Below are positions 34,601 to 46,885 of a stretch of DNA of 64,000 nucleotides, in pieces (position 1 is the first letter of the stretch; every line of letters starts with the position of its first letter). The stretch spans positions 62,001-126,000 of the forward strand of contig JACTAT010000107.1 in NCBI GenBank assembly GCA_014526335.1. The letters run 5' to 3'. Below the pieces are notes generated by a model. The model had not been told where the DNA came from, did no database searches, and saw only the letters and a program-made list of their open reading frames with translations. The DNA is from Chrysaora quinquecirrha. Its lineage: Eukaryota > Cnidaria > Scyphozoa > Semaeostomeae > Pelagiidae. A program made the position numbers and the translations under genes.

Positions 34601-37600
34601 CGCAGAATTAATCACAAAACCACTCTGAAACCTCAAATACTCTAGTATGCGGAGGATATTTTGTTTGAAAAATAATCTTAAAAAGCTACTCTTGTAAGTT
34701 TTAACTGACTTTTGCAGTGATTATATATATTCGATTATCCGGGACTTTGGATTGTCCGGGCACATTTTGAAAATCTCGTGTCCCGAGTAGGCCGGATAAT
34801 CGAATAACCAGACTGTACTGGAGTTTCTTAAATTTTTCACCATTCGAGAGTCTGGGTTTCTTATAAAGAGTTTCTTATAAAAAAAAATACGTGTACAAGA
34901 CTACGTTTTGCGAGGAGCCGAGGGGTTGAAAAGCACCATGCAAACACCAGTCAAAATCAAGCTGAAGCGAATTTTTGCTGCGATCGAGATTTATCATGCA
35001 ATAGGCTCTTTACGAAAACCCACAAGTTATAATCCTGCACAAGTTATATTCCTGTTTAGCCTTGCATAAGTAATAATCTGTAAATTACAATTGTAATATA
35101 CCTGCTGTATAATCTGTTGCGCCATTTTCTTGCAATATGTCTTGAATAACCTTACAGAATGTTGCACACGAGGTGATTGACGCTTTCCGCAGATTGACGT
35201 GTGAGTCCTATATGCAACAATATAAGAAAAAATTTTTCATTAATGGCCAACATTAGGACAGATTTTTCCACGAGTGGCATACCACCATAGATTTGGATTC
35301 GAACCTGGACTGCATGGCCAAAGAGCCAACGAAGTTTCCACTGAGCTAAAAGCTCAATGAATTCGCCGAGTAACTTTTCAAGTCATACAGCCCAAGGCTC
35401 GCCTCCCATTTGGCTTTGTGTTTCAGCTATGCTGAGCCTTCTTCAGCACCATACACACTAATATATGGTTTTCTTGAATGGCAGACAATAAGATAGATTT
35501 GTCCACGAGTGGCATACCACAATATATGGGATTCGAACCCTGACTGCATGACCAAAAAGAGCCAACGAAGTTTCCACTGAGCTAAAGACCTCAATGAAAT
35601 CGTTGAGGAACTCTCCAAGTCATACAGCCCAAGCCTCGCCACCCATTAGGATTTGTGTTTCAGCTATGTCGAGCCTTCTTCAGCAATATACATATTTATA
35701 TATGGCTTTCATGAATGGCCGACAATAAGATAGATTTGTACACGAGTGGCATACCACATTAGATGGGATTCGAACCTGGACTGCATGACTAAAGAGCCAA
35801 CGAAGTTTCCACTGAGCTAAAGAGCTCTATGAAATCGCCGAGCAACTCTTCAAATCATACAGCCCAAGCCTCGCCACCCATTAGGATTTGTGTTTCAGCT
35901 ATGTCGAGCCTTCTTCTCATGAATGGCCGACAATAAGATAGATTTGTCCACGAGTGGCATACCACATTAGATGGGATTCGAACCTGGACTGCATGACTAA
36001 AGAGCCAACGAAGTTTCCACTGAGCTAAAGACCTCAATGAAGTCGTTGAGTAACTCTCCAAGTCATACAGCCCAAGCCTCGCCACCCATTAGGATTTGTG
36101 TTTCAGCTATGTCGAGCCTTCTTCAGCAACATACATATTTATATATGGTTTTCATGAATGGCCGACAATAAGATAGGTTTGTCCACGAGTGGCATACCAC
36201 AGTAGATGGGATTCAGATCTGGATCTGAAACTTTAAGTTTTTAATAGCAGAAAGAGCTTGACATTATTGAATGTTTTCAGGAAGACGAAGGGAGAGAGGG
36301 CATATAGATGGCCAAAATTTTATTGTCAATGAGCATTTGATCAAAGAATGTTTTTTAGACGATTTTGCCCTCTTTATGGGGTTAAAGCTAATTCCAAAGT
36401 TATGCCCCGGTATGGCCCCCGTCGCTAGATTATCCGAAGCACATTTATATACCACATTCCGTTAAAGGATTTACCCGCCCCCCTCAGTGGAAGCAGTACT
36501 TCTACACTTACGCTCGAAAGGTATCGCACCATCTTTCTCAAAATGGCGGCTAGCTGTGGCTCTCGGCATAAAGCCTTCGGATAGGAGCAAAATTGAGTCG
36601 ATTTCTGCCACGTAGAGGCCTATTCACCCTGTGGACGAGGTTGGTTGAAGAGACGATTTACTGCACGAAGCAATCGCCAAGCACATTGTTTCGCTGCAGA
36701 ATTGCGACACAAGTTTCAAGGAAAAAACATTACGTGCAACCACAATCGCCGTGTAAGGTACCAAATTCCGATTTAGGCTAATGTTCAACAATAATTAAAT
36801 CAACTCACATCAACAATGAAAAAGACTTCTTTAAAACATTCTTCGATGTAAGGTAAGAAAGCAGCTCTGAAAAAGATGAAAAAGTTTTTTCCTTAAAAGC
36901 GAGTTTTTTTCCTTACAATGAGTAGGTAATACGTTGATAAATTTAAAGAAATGGTGAAATTGGCGAAAACTGCCAAGTGTTGATTGAGTCCGAATCGCGA
37001 TCTGTGACTGTGTTTGATTCCCACCAAGGTCAAATTCGCCATGAAGAGTAAGGACAGTCGTCAGCTATCTCCAGGATAAAACGAAAGAGAACGAGAGTCA
37101 GAGAACGGGCGGTCAGATCAAGAGAAAGGCCGGGGATGAACTGCTAAGATTTTTCTTAGGTGATTCACGCTTTGCCGAGGATCTGATTAGGGGAAAATAA
37201 ATGATCCGTGTTGTCGGAATGCTTCCTGAGATCCTGTTGCTCTGATGAAACCCGTAAAAATAAATTTGGGATGAGTACATGAGATAAATTTCCCGTTCCG
37301 GGATACCTTACACAAGCGGGATCTGCCTCCGATTGGACGGAATTCCCGGATCTACCCTAATTATTCTGCGAAAAAATAGTCCTCTACAGGTTTTGCATAA
37401 AATCCAACTCAGCATAGACGGGTAGCAAGGGTAGTGCTACATTATTTGAGTACTTTGAAGAACAGTTTGAAAGCGGGTTTCGTCGTGCTTTGAAAAACCA
37501 AACCGCAACCTTGATTAGACCCCGACGTTTTATCAACTTTCAAAAGACAGCCTCTCAAATTCGTTTAAAAATTTACAGTTACCGGCGCGAATAAAAGTTG

Positions 37601-40600
37601 TATTTCAAAGCAACCTGAATTTGAAATTTGACGCTAGAGTTACAAGTCTCAGTTTCGCTCATAAAATCTAGAGAAACAACCGATTCACTACACTGTTTGA
37701 GCAACCTTTCGACAACTACAACAACTTGAGGTGGTAGCGGCGATAAATGGGACTCATGTACTAAGTCTAATTTGACGCCCTTTCATTATCTTTTTTAAGC
37801 TGAGAATTAATTAATGTAAAATATTAAAATCATAACAAATGCCGTTACTATACGCCCTTTCATTATTAAATTTTGCCAATCAGTAGACAAAATCCAAACA
37901 GCCAATCAAATTTGCGAATTTATCATTCGATTTAATCTGACGTCAAATAAAATGACGTCAGATAAAGAGCATTATTCAGCGACAGTTCACAGGATTTGTT
38001 TCATTCTCCAATTCAACATGGCGCAAATGGGAATAACATGTTATCGCTGCGAAAAGCGGCACGAATTCCAAACATACATCGAATTACGAAGCCATCTTGA
38101 AGCAGTACACGAAGGATTAGGCTGCTTCAACGGCACTACAGGTATAAATAAATAACAAGTATATCTTGGACAACGTTAAGCCTTAATTTCAGTCATGCTC
38201 GACAGAGGGCTTCTAAATGAATCATCGCTCAAAAAACTCCGTTACACTAACACCTACGTCTTTCCAGTTTACCTTGCATCTGCAATCAGTTGTTTTGGGT
38301 TACTTTTCCTTCTATTTTTGTTTAATGATGTGCATGCCATGCGAGACAGTCATTGTTTTCGCTCCTCACATGGTATCGTCCCAGTAGAGTATTAGGCTAA
38401 AATGCGGCTAAGCCAACACGTTGCATAGGGAAAAAAGGCTGCAAATAATACAGTTGCGTTCTGGTTTATGGCAGCTATTAGGTTTAGGATAAGGGTTTCA
38501 GGGTTAGGGTTAATGTTTTAGGGTTGGGGTAATTGTTTCCTTTTGTTTTAGTGGCGTTTTAGAAGGTGTCCCCTAAACTGCATCTGTACCGCGTTTTAGG
38601 GCCGATTATATGAGAGTTTTCAGCCCGGGCTGGAATTTCAGCCAGTTAAACGGGCTGCAAACTCAGCCCTCCTCTCCAGTCAATTCTCTGCAAAATTGAT
38701 TTTGTGATTACATGAGATAATTTCAGCCCGGGCTGAAAACCCAGCCCGGGCTGGAATTCCAGCCCTCCTTCAGCTAGGCGGGCTAGCATTTCCAGCCCGC
38801 TTGAACGGGCTGAAATTTCTCATGTAATCGCAAATTTTTTCCAGCCCAGGCTAGGAATTCTCTTTGCGCAAGCCCAGTTTGACTGTGGTTTTAGTTTCGT
38901 GTCAAAACGTGTCAATTTTGGCGTCATTTGTCTTAGGTATTCGATTTCAGCCCGGCTGGAAACGTTCATATAATCGCACGCCAATTCCAACCCGGCTAAC
39001 CGAGCTGAAATTCTAGCCCGGGCTGAAAACTCTCATATAATCAGCCCCTTAGAGAAGGTATAGGTCTTGTTTGATAAGTCTTGGATTTTGAAGCTAGAAA
39101 TCTACCTTCAAGAACCTCCAAAAATCTAATGTTTAAGTATTTGAGAAAAATTCAACAACGAAAATTGTCCATTTTAAACATTAAATTTGGGGGACAATGG
39201 GTTTCGTTAGAAGGCTCAAATCGAAAGAACAATAAAACGTTTTTCTTTAAAAATAAACAAGTTTAGGGATAATTCCAAATAGGGTTTGAAGAGTTAAACC
39301 CCACTATCTATAGATCCTATTGTTAGCGAAAACCCTATTCCAAAGCCTATTGCTAATGTAAAACCTAAACCATATCTACACACTACTACACAAAGAACCT
39401 ATTGTTATCGTAAACCCTACCCTAAAGCCAAATGCTTCAAATCACTTTTGTCCGAAACTGGAATCTAGCCAGAGAGAGTTCTTTTAATATAACATCCCAA
39501 AGAGAGCTACTGGGAATCCCCGAAGGTTGAATGGGAACATGATGGAAACAAATTTTTCAATTTGACATTCTAGGTGATGAGAGACAAGACGAGGAAGTTT
39601 TGCTCAAAGAAGAGTTTGGCAGGGCGGATTTGGAGTTGAGATTGGAAAGGAGTGCAAGAAAAGTGAATACACTGATGGAAAGTCTTGAATTGAAAGAACA
39701 AGCAACTGGTCAACTTCAGGAGGATTTATGGATAATGACAGAGAAGAAGGCAAAACTGGAACAAAAATATGAAGAAGTTTGTAAAAATATGGAAGAGTTA
39801 AGGAAGAAACATGCTAATGAAGACAACGAAATTAAGAGAAAAGCGGTTTTGAAGATCCAAAAACTGCAGAGGGTTATTGAAGAGGTGAAGATTGAGAAAG
39901 GAAGAACTCTGGAAGAAAATGAGGAATTGAGAATGAAGATAGAGGATATGAAGAAGGAAGAGCAGGGCTTTGCGAGTCAGGAAGAATTAGAAGTCACTAG
40001 AAAACACGCACAAGAGTGTCAAAGCAAGTTGACCGAAGTCGAAAAAGTTGTTGTGAATCAGAGAATTGAAATCGAGGAGCTAAGTGAAGTCGGGGAAGAT
40101 TTCAAGCAAATAATACAGGATTTGGAAGAGGAGATTATTTATATTTCGAAAGAAGGGGTAAGATATAAAGAGGAAAACGAAGAGTTGAAGACATTAGTAA
40201 CACGAAAGGAAGAAGAAATAAAAAAGCTACAAGATGAGAAGGAAAGCCATGAGAATGTAGTTTCAAGTTTAGAAGAAAGTTATCGATGTTCGAGAGAGAA
40301 GAATTCCAATATGGGGGAAGAGCTGAGTAAAGTGTCGTTTGAAATTAAAAAACTGCAATATGAGCTGGATTCCGAGCAGAGGAAGTATAGTCAATACGAG
40401 GCTGATTCAAAAGAGCTGCTAGCAGAGTTGGGAGAGCTGAAGACAGAGATTAAGATCAAAGATTTTCAAGTTGCAGAGTATGAAGAGAGGATTGATTTCA
40501 TGAAAACAGGGCTGGAAATGCTTAAAAACAAAATAAAGAATGATAACAATGATAACAATGATAATTTTATCTTTCAGAAGAAAATGAAAGATATTGTTGA

Positions 40601-43600
40601 ATTTTGTTACTGTAGTTTGCAAGAACGTCAGAGACACGGAGCAAGGTTGGTTTTGGCGACAAATGATAAGACGATGAAATGGGCTGATAAAGGTTCTTGG
40701 ATTGAGAAGAAAGATGAGTTACATGCAGCAAATACGGAAACGGAATGGCTGAGAAAACGGGTTCAGCAGCTGGAAGAAGAGCTAGATAAGGCGACGGAAA
40801 ATAAACCGAAGCAAAGTTTCATCTGGAGGAATAAAGAGCACGAGGCGATGACCAGTTTAAAGAAGGAAGTAGAAAATCAGGTCAAGAATTCAAAGCGTCT
40901 TCAGAAAGAGAACAAAAAACTAGAAAAATCTATCCGTGAATTAGAAGGAAAATTGATGCAAAGTTATGACGTCAACGAGAAACTGCAATACGATTTAGAA
41001 GAAAACAATGTTGAGTTTGAGGAAATTCAAAGGAAATACGAGGAAATTTCAAGTGAGAATTATCAGTTGGTCAAAACAACAAGTGAATTGAGGGATACGA
41101 ACGAAAGTCTTGCGGAAGAAGTGAAAATGCTGGAAAATATGAAAGATAATGAAAAGGTATTTATTACTTTAAAATTTCTTATCCAATGTCTTGTCATTCG
41201 CAGCAAAACACTCCAAAATGCAAAATAACCGAAGGTGAAGATATAATGCTGTGTTTAGCGTCAATCGCTAGAATCTCAGAAGTAGACGAATAAATGAGAC
41301 CTCGATATTACCTCGAAATGAGACCTACCTGAAGGCCTAGTTCTTAAAGTTCCTTATTTTTGGACCTCTTTTGAGGCGATTGTAGTTCAAAAAGGTCCTT
41401 AATAGTTCCTTAATTTCAACTGTACCTTCAGTGTTCTTAACAATAAAAGAGAGACACTTGCATGTGAACCCCATGCGAGCAAAGCTCGAGACTACTCAAG
41501 GAAACATTTGATATATGCTTGACGTACAATTTATGCGGTTTTCGACTGCAACTGAACGAAACCGGCTTTATAATTCTTGATTATTTACAGTAATAAAAGC
41601 ATTCAACATTGTAAAGTTCCTTAATGATTTCTCTTTAGTAGTATAAGTTCTTTAAATTTTCGGGCTTTCTACATGTAGGTTCCTTATAAAGTGGTTCTTT
41701 ATAAAAAAAAGCGTGTAAGGGTATAGATTCGAGAAAGTTAAAACAAATTATAGATGGAAAACGTCATTTTTAAATTTTTGAATGTTAAAAAATAAGCAGT
41801 GTTTGCAATATATTCCGTGCTTACGCTCTCCTCTTTCTTAAGCTTTTGTTCAGACTCAGTTGATTCAGTGAATCTAAGTCCAGGCCACCAAAAATAATTA
41901 TTGTATTATTACAATCCGAAAAAAAACGTCTAATGGTGAAAATAAAATTTCGGATGTTTGAAATTTCGGACTACCTAAAATTTCGGACATTAATAATTTC
42001 GGACAAACAAATTGTCCGAAATTAAAGTGTCCGAAATTTTTCGGAAATAATGTAAATCAAACGTTTTTAGCTGTAAATATTTTAAAAGCTTTTAAATATA
42101 GTACCAGAAATTTCAAATAGTTTGGTGCGCTGAAAATTTCTCATCGGCAATAGTGATGAATTACTGGATTTCATTTTTGTAATAGGACGAAAAATTTTCG
42201 AGAAAGAAGATGTTAAAAAAGAAAAGCTCNNNNNNNNNNNNNNNNNNNNNNNNNNNNNNNNNNNNNNNNNNNNNNNNNNNNNNNNNNNNNNNNNNNNNNN
42301 NNNNNNNNNNNNNNNNNNNNNNNNNNNNNNNNNNNNNNNNNNNNNNNNNNNNNNNNNNNNNNNNNNNNNNNNNNNNNNNNNNNNNNNNNNNNNNNNNNNN
42401 NNNNNNNNNNNNNNNNNNNNNNNNNNNNNNNNNNNNNNNNNNNNNNNNNNNNNNNNNNNNNNNNNNNNNNNNNNNNNNNNNNNNNNNNNNNNNNNNNNNN
42501 NNNNNNNNNNNNNNNNNNNNNNNNNNNNNNNNNNNNNNNNNNNNNNNNNNNNNNNNNNNNNNNNNNNNNNNNNNNNNNNNNNNNNNNNNNNNNNNNNNNN
42601 NNNNNNNNNNNNNNNNNNNNNNNNNNNNNNNNNNNNNNNNNNNNNNNNNNNNNNNNNNNNNNNNNNNNNNNNNNNNNNNNNNNNNNNNNNNNNNNNNNNN
42701 NNNNNNNNNNNNNNNNNNNNNNNNNNNNNNNNNNNNNNNNNNNNNNNNNNNNNNNNNNNNNNNNNNNNNNNNNNNNNNNNNNNNNNNNNNNNNNNNNNNN
42801 NNNNNNNNNNNNNNNNNNNNNNNNNNNNNNNNNNNNNNNNNNNNNNNNNNNNNNNNNNNNNNNNNNNNNNNNNNNNNNNNNNNNNNNNNNNGCCAAACAA
42901 CAGTCTACAAGTGCAACCCAAGCTGATATCAAACAACAGTCTACAAGTGCAACCCGAGCTGATGTCAGACTACACTCTACAGACAAACTCCGAGCTGACC
43001 TGAAACAACAGTCTACAAACCAACCCAAACTTGATGCCATCAACAGCGATATGATGAAAGAAACACCTACTACTACGAGAAAGTCATCTGCTGTAACGCC
43101 TTGTTTATCAGCAACACTAAGCTGCAGCAAGAACCTACAAAGTCCTTTACCAAGCGGCGACTTGAGTGTGGCGTTTCTCAGAAAGCGAAGTTCCCGCTTT
43201 GAGAATTTAGATCCAGAGATCGAAGATGAAGTAAAACAGAAGTCAAAAAAGATCTTCAGCAAAAAAGAATTAGAAATGATTGCTGAAGATGCCTTCAGTA
43301 ACACAGAAAGCGGGGTTCATTTCTGCAACGATGAAGATATTGTAGATGATAGCAATGCTACTGCAAGCGGTGTATCTCAATACCCACAGGAAAAGCACCC
43401 TTCGACAACTGAAATAGAGCGAATAAACTCATATGCATCAGAAACTGGTGATGGCTTTGTCGACTACACCCTAGAGAGGGATTCTTCTACTGCAATTGGT
43501 GAAAAGGTGGGAGGAACAGTCTATCACGTTGCTAAACAAGATTTATGTCTCGAACTGTCTCAGTCTGCATACTCAACCAGTTCACTGACTTGGGGATATG

Positions 43601-46600
43601 TTCAAGCACTGGAAGATGTGAGCACTCGTGATGGTGATATCATAAATAAAAAAGGGGAAGGCAGTAAAGATAAAATCAGGCATGAATCTGACGTCTTGCA
43701 AACAGACTCTTTCAACGAAAATCAATCGGAAGTGCTTGCTCGTGCTAGTATGCTACTTCAAAAGGGGGAAGACAGTACAGATAAAATCAGGCGAAAATCT
43801 GACGTCCAACAAACTGACTTCTCCAAAGAAAGTCAACAGGAAGCACTTGCTAGAGATGGTATGCTAGTTCAAAAGGGGGAAGGCAGTACGGATAGAACGA
43901 GGCGTTCATCCGGTGCCGTTCAGCTTGAATTTAGCAGGCAGGACGGGATCTCAAACGAAGGAACAAATGCTGCTCGGCGAAAGATATATAACAGGCAAGT
44001 CCTCGACTCGCAGATGCACGGGGAGCTAAAATTGAGATCGGAGAGCAAAAACGAAAAATTAGAGGCAGAAGAGGCATGCTGCGAGGAAAATATTGACAGT
44101 GTAGATAGTGTAGGGGAAGTACATATTTGGGAAGATGATCCTACGATTGTTAATAAAGAGTATATGAGCGATAATGGGAATACAAGGCCCAGAAATCAAG
44201 TTGTACCGCTGAATCTAGATACAGCTGTAGATTCAGATAGCTTGGAGGAAAGTGATTCACAGCATAGTACGAAAAGCTTGCCACAGCAAGGCCAGGAACA
44301 GACAGAATCGTTTCAGCAGTTGAAAAGTTACCAAGGGAGACGGCACAGTTTGGCATATGAGCTACTCAAACGTAAGAAACTAGATTATGATTTCAAACAA
44401 GAATACAAAGCAAAGGAGACCTCTGAGAGAGCAAATAATCGAAGAATTTCATCAGGAGAAGTAGATGCGGAGAAATTGAGAGAAAAAGCAAAACAAGCGA
44501 AAGAAACCGCGAGTAAATTAACGGATGAAGATGAAGGGTTTGACTATGCTGGACAAGCAGTGGCAAGGATTGGATGGTTCCAAATGACAGCATTAGCAGA
44601 GAGATTAAGAAAAAGAAATGATGCACCTCGTAAACAGGTAACTGGGGTATTATAATACTAGAATTTATCATCTCATCAAGGGTGTATATACGCTTACGTT
44701 CGAAAAGTATCGCACCGCCTTTCTCAAAATGGCGGCTAGCTGTGGCTCTCGGCCTAAAGCAAGCTATTTTCAAAACAAAAACAACAGGGCTTAGGGGCCC
44801 CATGACTAACGATTTTGGCGGGAAAATGTTCGCCATTTTACTGGCTTTCCATTAGAATTAAAGGTAACGAACAGTTAGAATGTTTTGACAGAGAAATTTA
44901 TTCAGAAGTTGGAGCAGGGTCTTCAAAAGATTAAGGAAAAACTCTTTCAACTTGTGTCACTTGCACGGTTCAACTGGGTTAACTTGCAGAAATCGACTAA
45001 CTTTTGCCCCTATCCGAAGATGAATTCTCTGACCTTCATTTAGATAACCAGATTTTTACTGAAAAAGGGCTTTCTTTGTTGAATTAAAACGTCTGTACTG
45101 CTGTTTTATTATATCCAGAAGGTTTTAGGCCGGTTCAGAATAGAGATAAAAGCGGAAAGTGTTGCATTATTTTTCATGCTTTTTCAGAAGAGCATATTGA
45201 GAAATTAAACTGTATTCTACTGTACTCTACTGCAATAAAACCACGCCTACTTAAAAGGGAATCTACATGGCTAAGGCAGTGCATTTTGAAAATAGCCTAT
45301 TCAAGCACTTTGAATTAGAAAGCAAGTAAGTCACGGCAATGATTCTCTGCACTGCACAATAGAGTCAGTTTATTGTCCATTACCAGATGACAATAGTTTG
45401 TTTATGGTATCTAAGAGCAACTGGCGCATGTCAGCTTTAACCTTGCCGATTCACTTTATGTAGCTGAGTATTCCACTAGCAATAGACTTGCGTTAATTTG
45501 CGGTCGTTTAAGTATCCGCTGCGTTAAAACAATACCTATGCTAATTTTGAGTTGCAAAAGAGATAGCTAAGCAGATATTTTAAAGCTTAATCTCAACTTG
45601 ATAGGGCACTCATTCTGACGCGGAAGAAGCAACAGACAACGAAGAAGATGAAGAACATGCCGAGAAGACTGTTCGCACAGACGATAGTGATTTATCAGTT
45701 TACTCTGATTCAGATGATTCTGATTCAAACGATTCTGGCGATTCTGAATCACTGCCAGATGATCTGGACGTCAATGCTTATATCCGAGAATTGTTAAATA
45801 CTGATCGGTCCTCCGAACAGGATCAGAAAGTTTCATTGACTGATGAAAGGTATGGTGTAGTGCATTTTAAATCTTCAAGAAGTAGTTTCTATCACTGAAT
45901 TTAAAGCACTTTTTGATAAAGCTCTGTTAAGTCCCGTCTCTCTTTTTAGCCTCAAGTGAAAATTTGAACTAAACCCCTCCTCTCTATTAAGCCCCCTCTT
46001 ATATTGGCCACTTGAAAGTTCAGTAGTTAACCTACGTGAAATTAAGTTGTAAAGTGTTTGATATCCAAAATTTGTGTCTTAAAACAACTAATAACTACTT
46101 AGTAACTACGAATTTCATGTCTGTAGCATTCGTCGTGACAAATAAAGAACAAAATATGCTACTGTAAATAATTCATCAAGCCCCCACTCTCTAAAAAGCC
46201 CCCCTCTCTAAAAATGTCCCCCCTCGAAAGCTTTCAAAACGAAATAAGCCCCCTGGGGCTAACCTGATATCGAGGCTATCACGCTACTCGGGTAGCCTGG
46301 GTATCAGGCTAGCCGGGGGCTAAATAGAGCTTTTACGGTAATAAGAAAAACAGAAAAACGTGACTGAATTTGCTGACAGCATAATTTTGACATGCTAGAA
46401 TTTGAGATACAGATTCAAGAAAGTTTTACAAATACATATTCATATGAGGCGACGTTAGCAGGCCAAGCTTATTTGGCCCTCTGACACACAAGAGGAACGT
46501 TTGAGGGTAGCTTTAAAGGATATATCAGTAAGAAATTCTGATCGACCGAAACACGGCAATATTGATCATTTCTATGCACCTGCAGCACTGGTTGCGGTGT

Positions 46601-46840
46601 CTGAAACCTGTGACTGTGGATTCGATTCCTTCCTATTAAAGTCAAACTCGTACTGAAAGGTGAGGAGAGTTGCAAGCTCTTTGTAATGCCAGGCAAAAGC
46701 CAGGGGAAACACGAGGCGTGGTCGAAAGAAATGAAGGACTAGGCTCGCACTGCTTAGATAAGCCCTTGGCTATTCAGCGGCCCTTGTGTGATAAGTACAG
46801 AAACAAATCTTGCGTGCGAGGATAGCAAGTACATCTGCCT

Positions 46841-46885
<45 letters not shown>

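Noticed and set aside
34022..34645. Long open frames on both strands (up to 156 codons)
   Set aside because: They follow the TATGG pentamer period and read as His/Thr/Ile/Tyr or Met/Val/Trp/Tyr repeats; no gene.
35258..36240. Possible functional tRNA gene cluster
   Set aside because: A and B boxes are present but the units do not fold into a clean cloverleaf by eye and are embedded in a longer SINE-like unit.
38195..38395. Open frame MLDRGLLNESSLKKLRYTNT.. after a possible acceptor, as exon 2 of the nested gene
   Set aside because: It ends in a stop without a good donor, and exon 1 (phase 1) splices directly in phase to 39574.
38470..38535. Interstitial telomere
   Set aside because: Only a few imperfect TTAGGG units; a related stretch at 12238 shows it is a dispersed repeat.
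42082..43304. Open frames reading through the N-gap
   Set aside because: Their length comes from untranslated N; only the plus-strand frame from 42892 has splice and repeat support.
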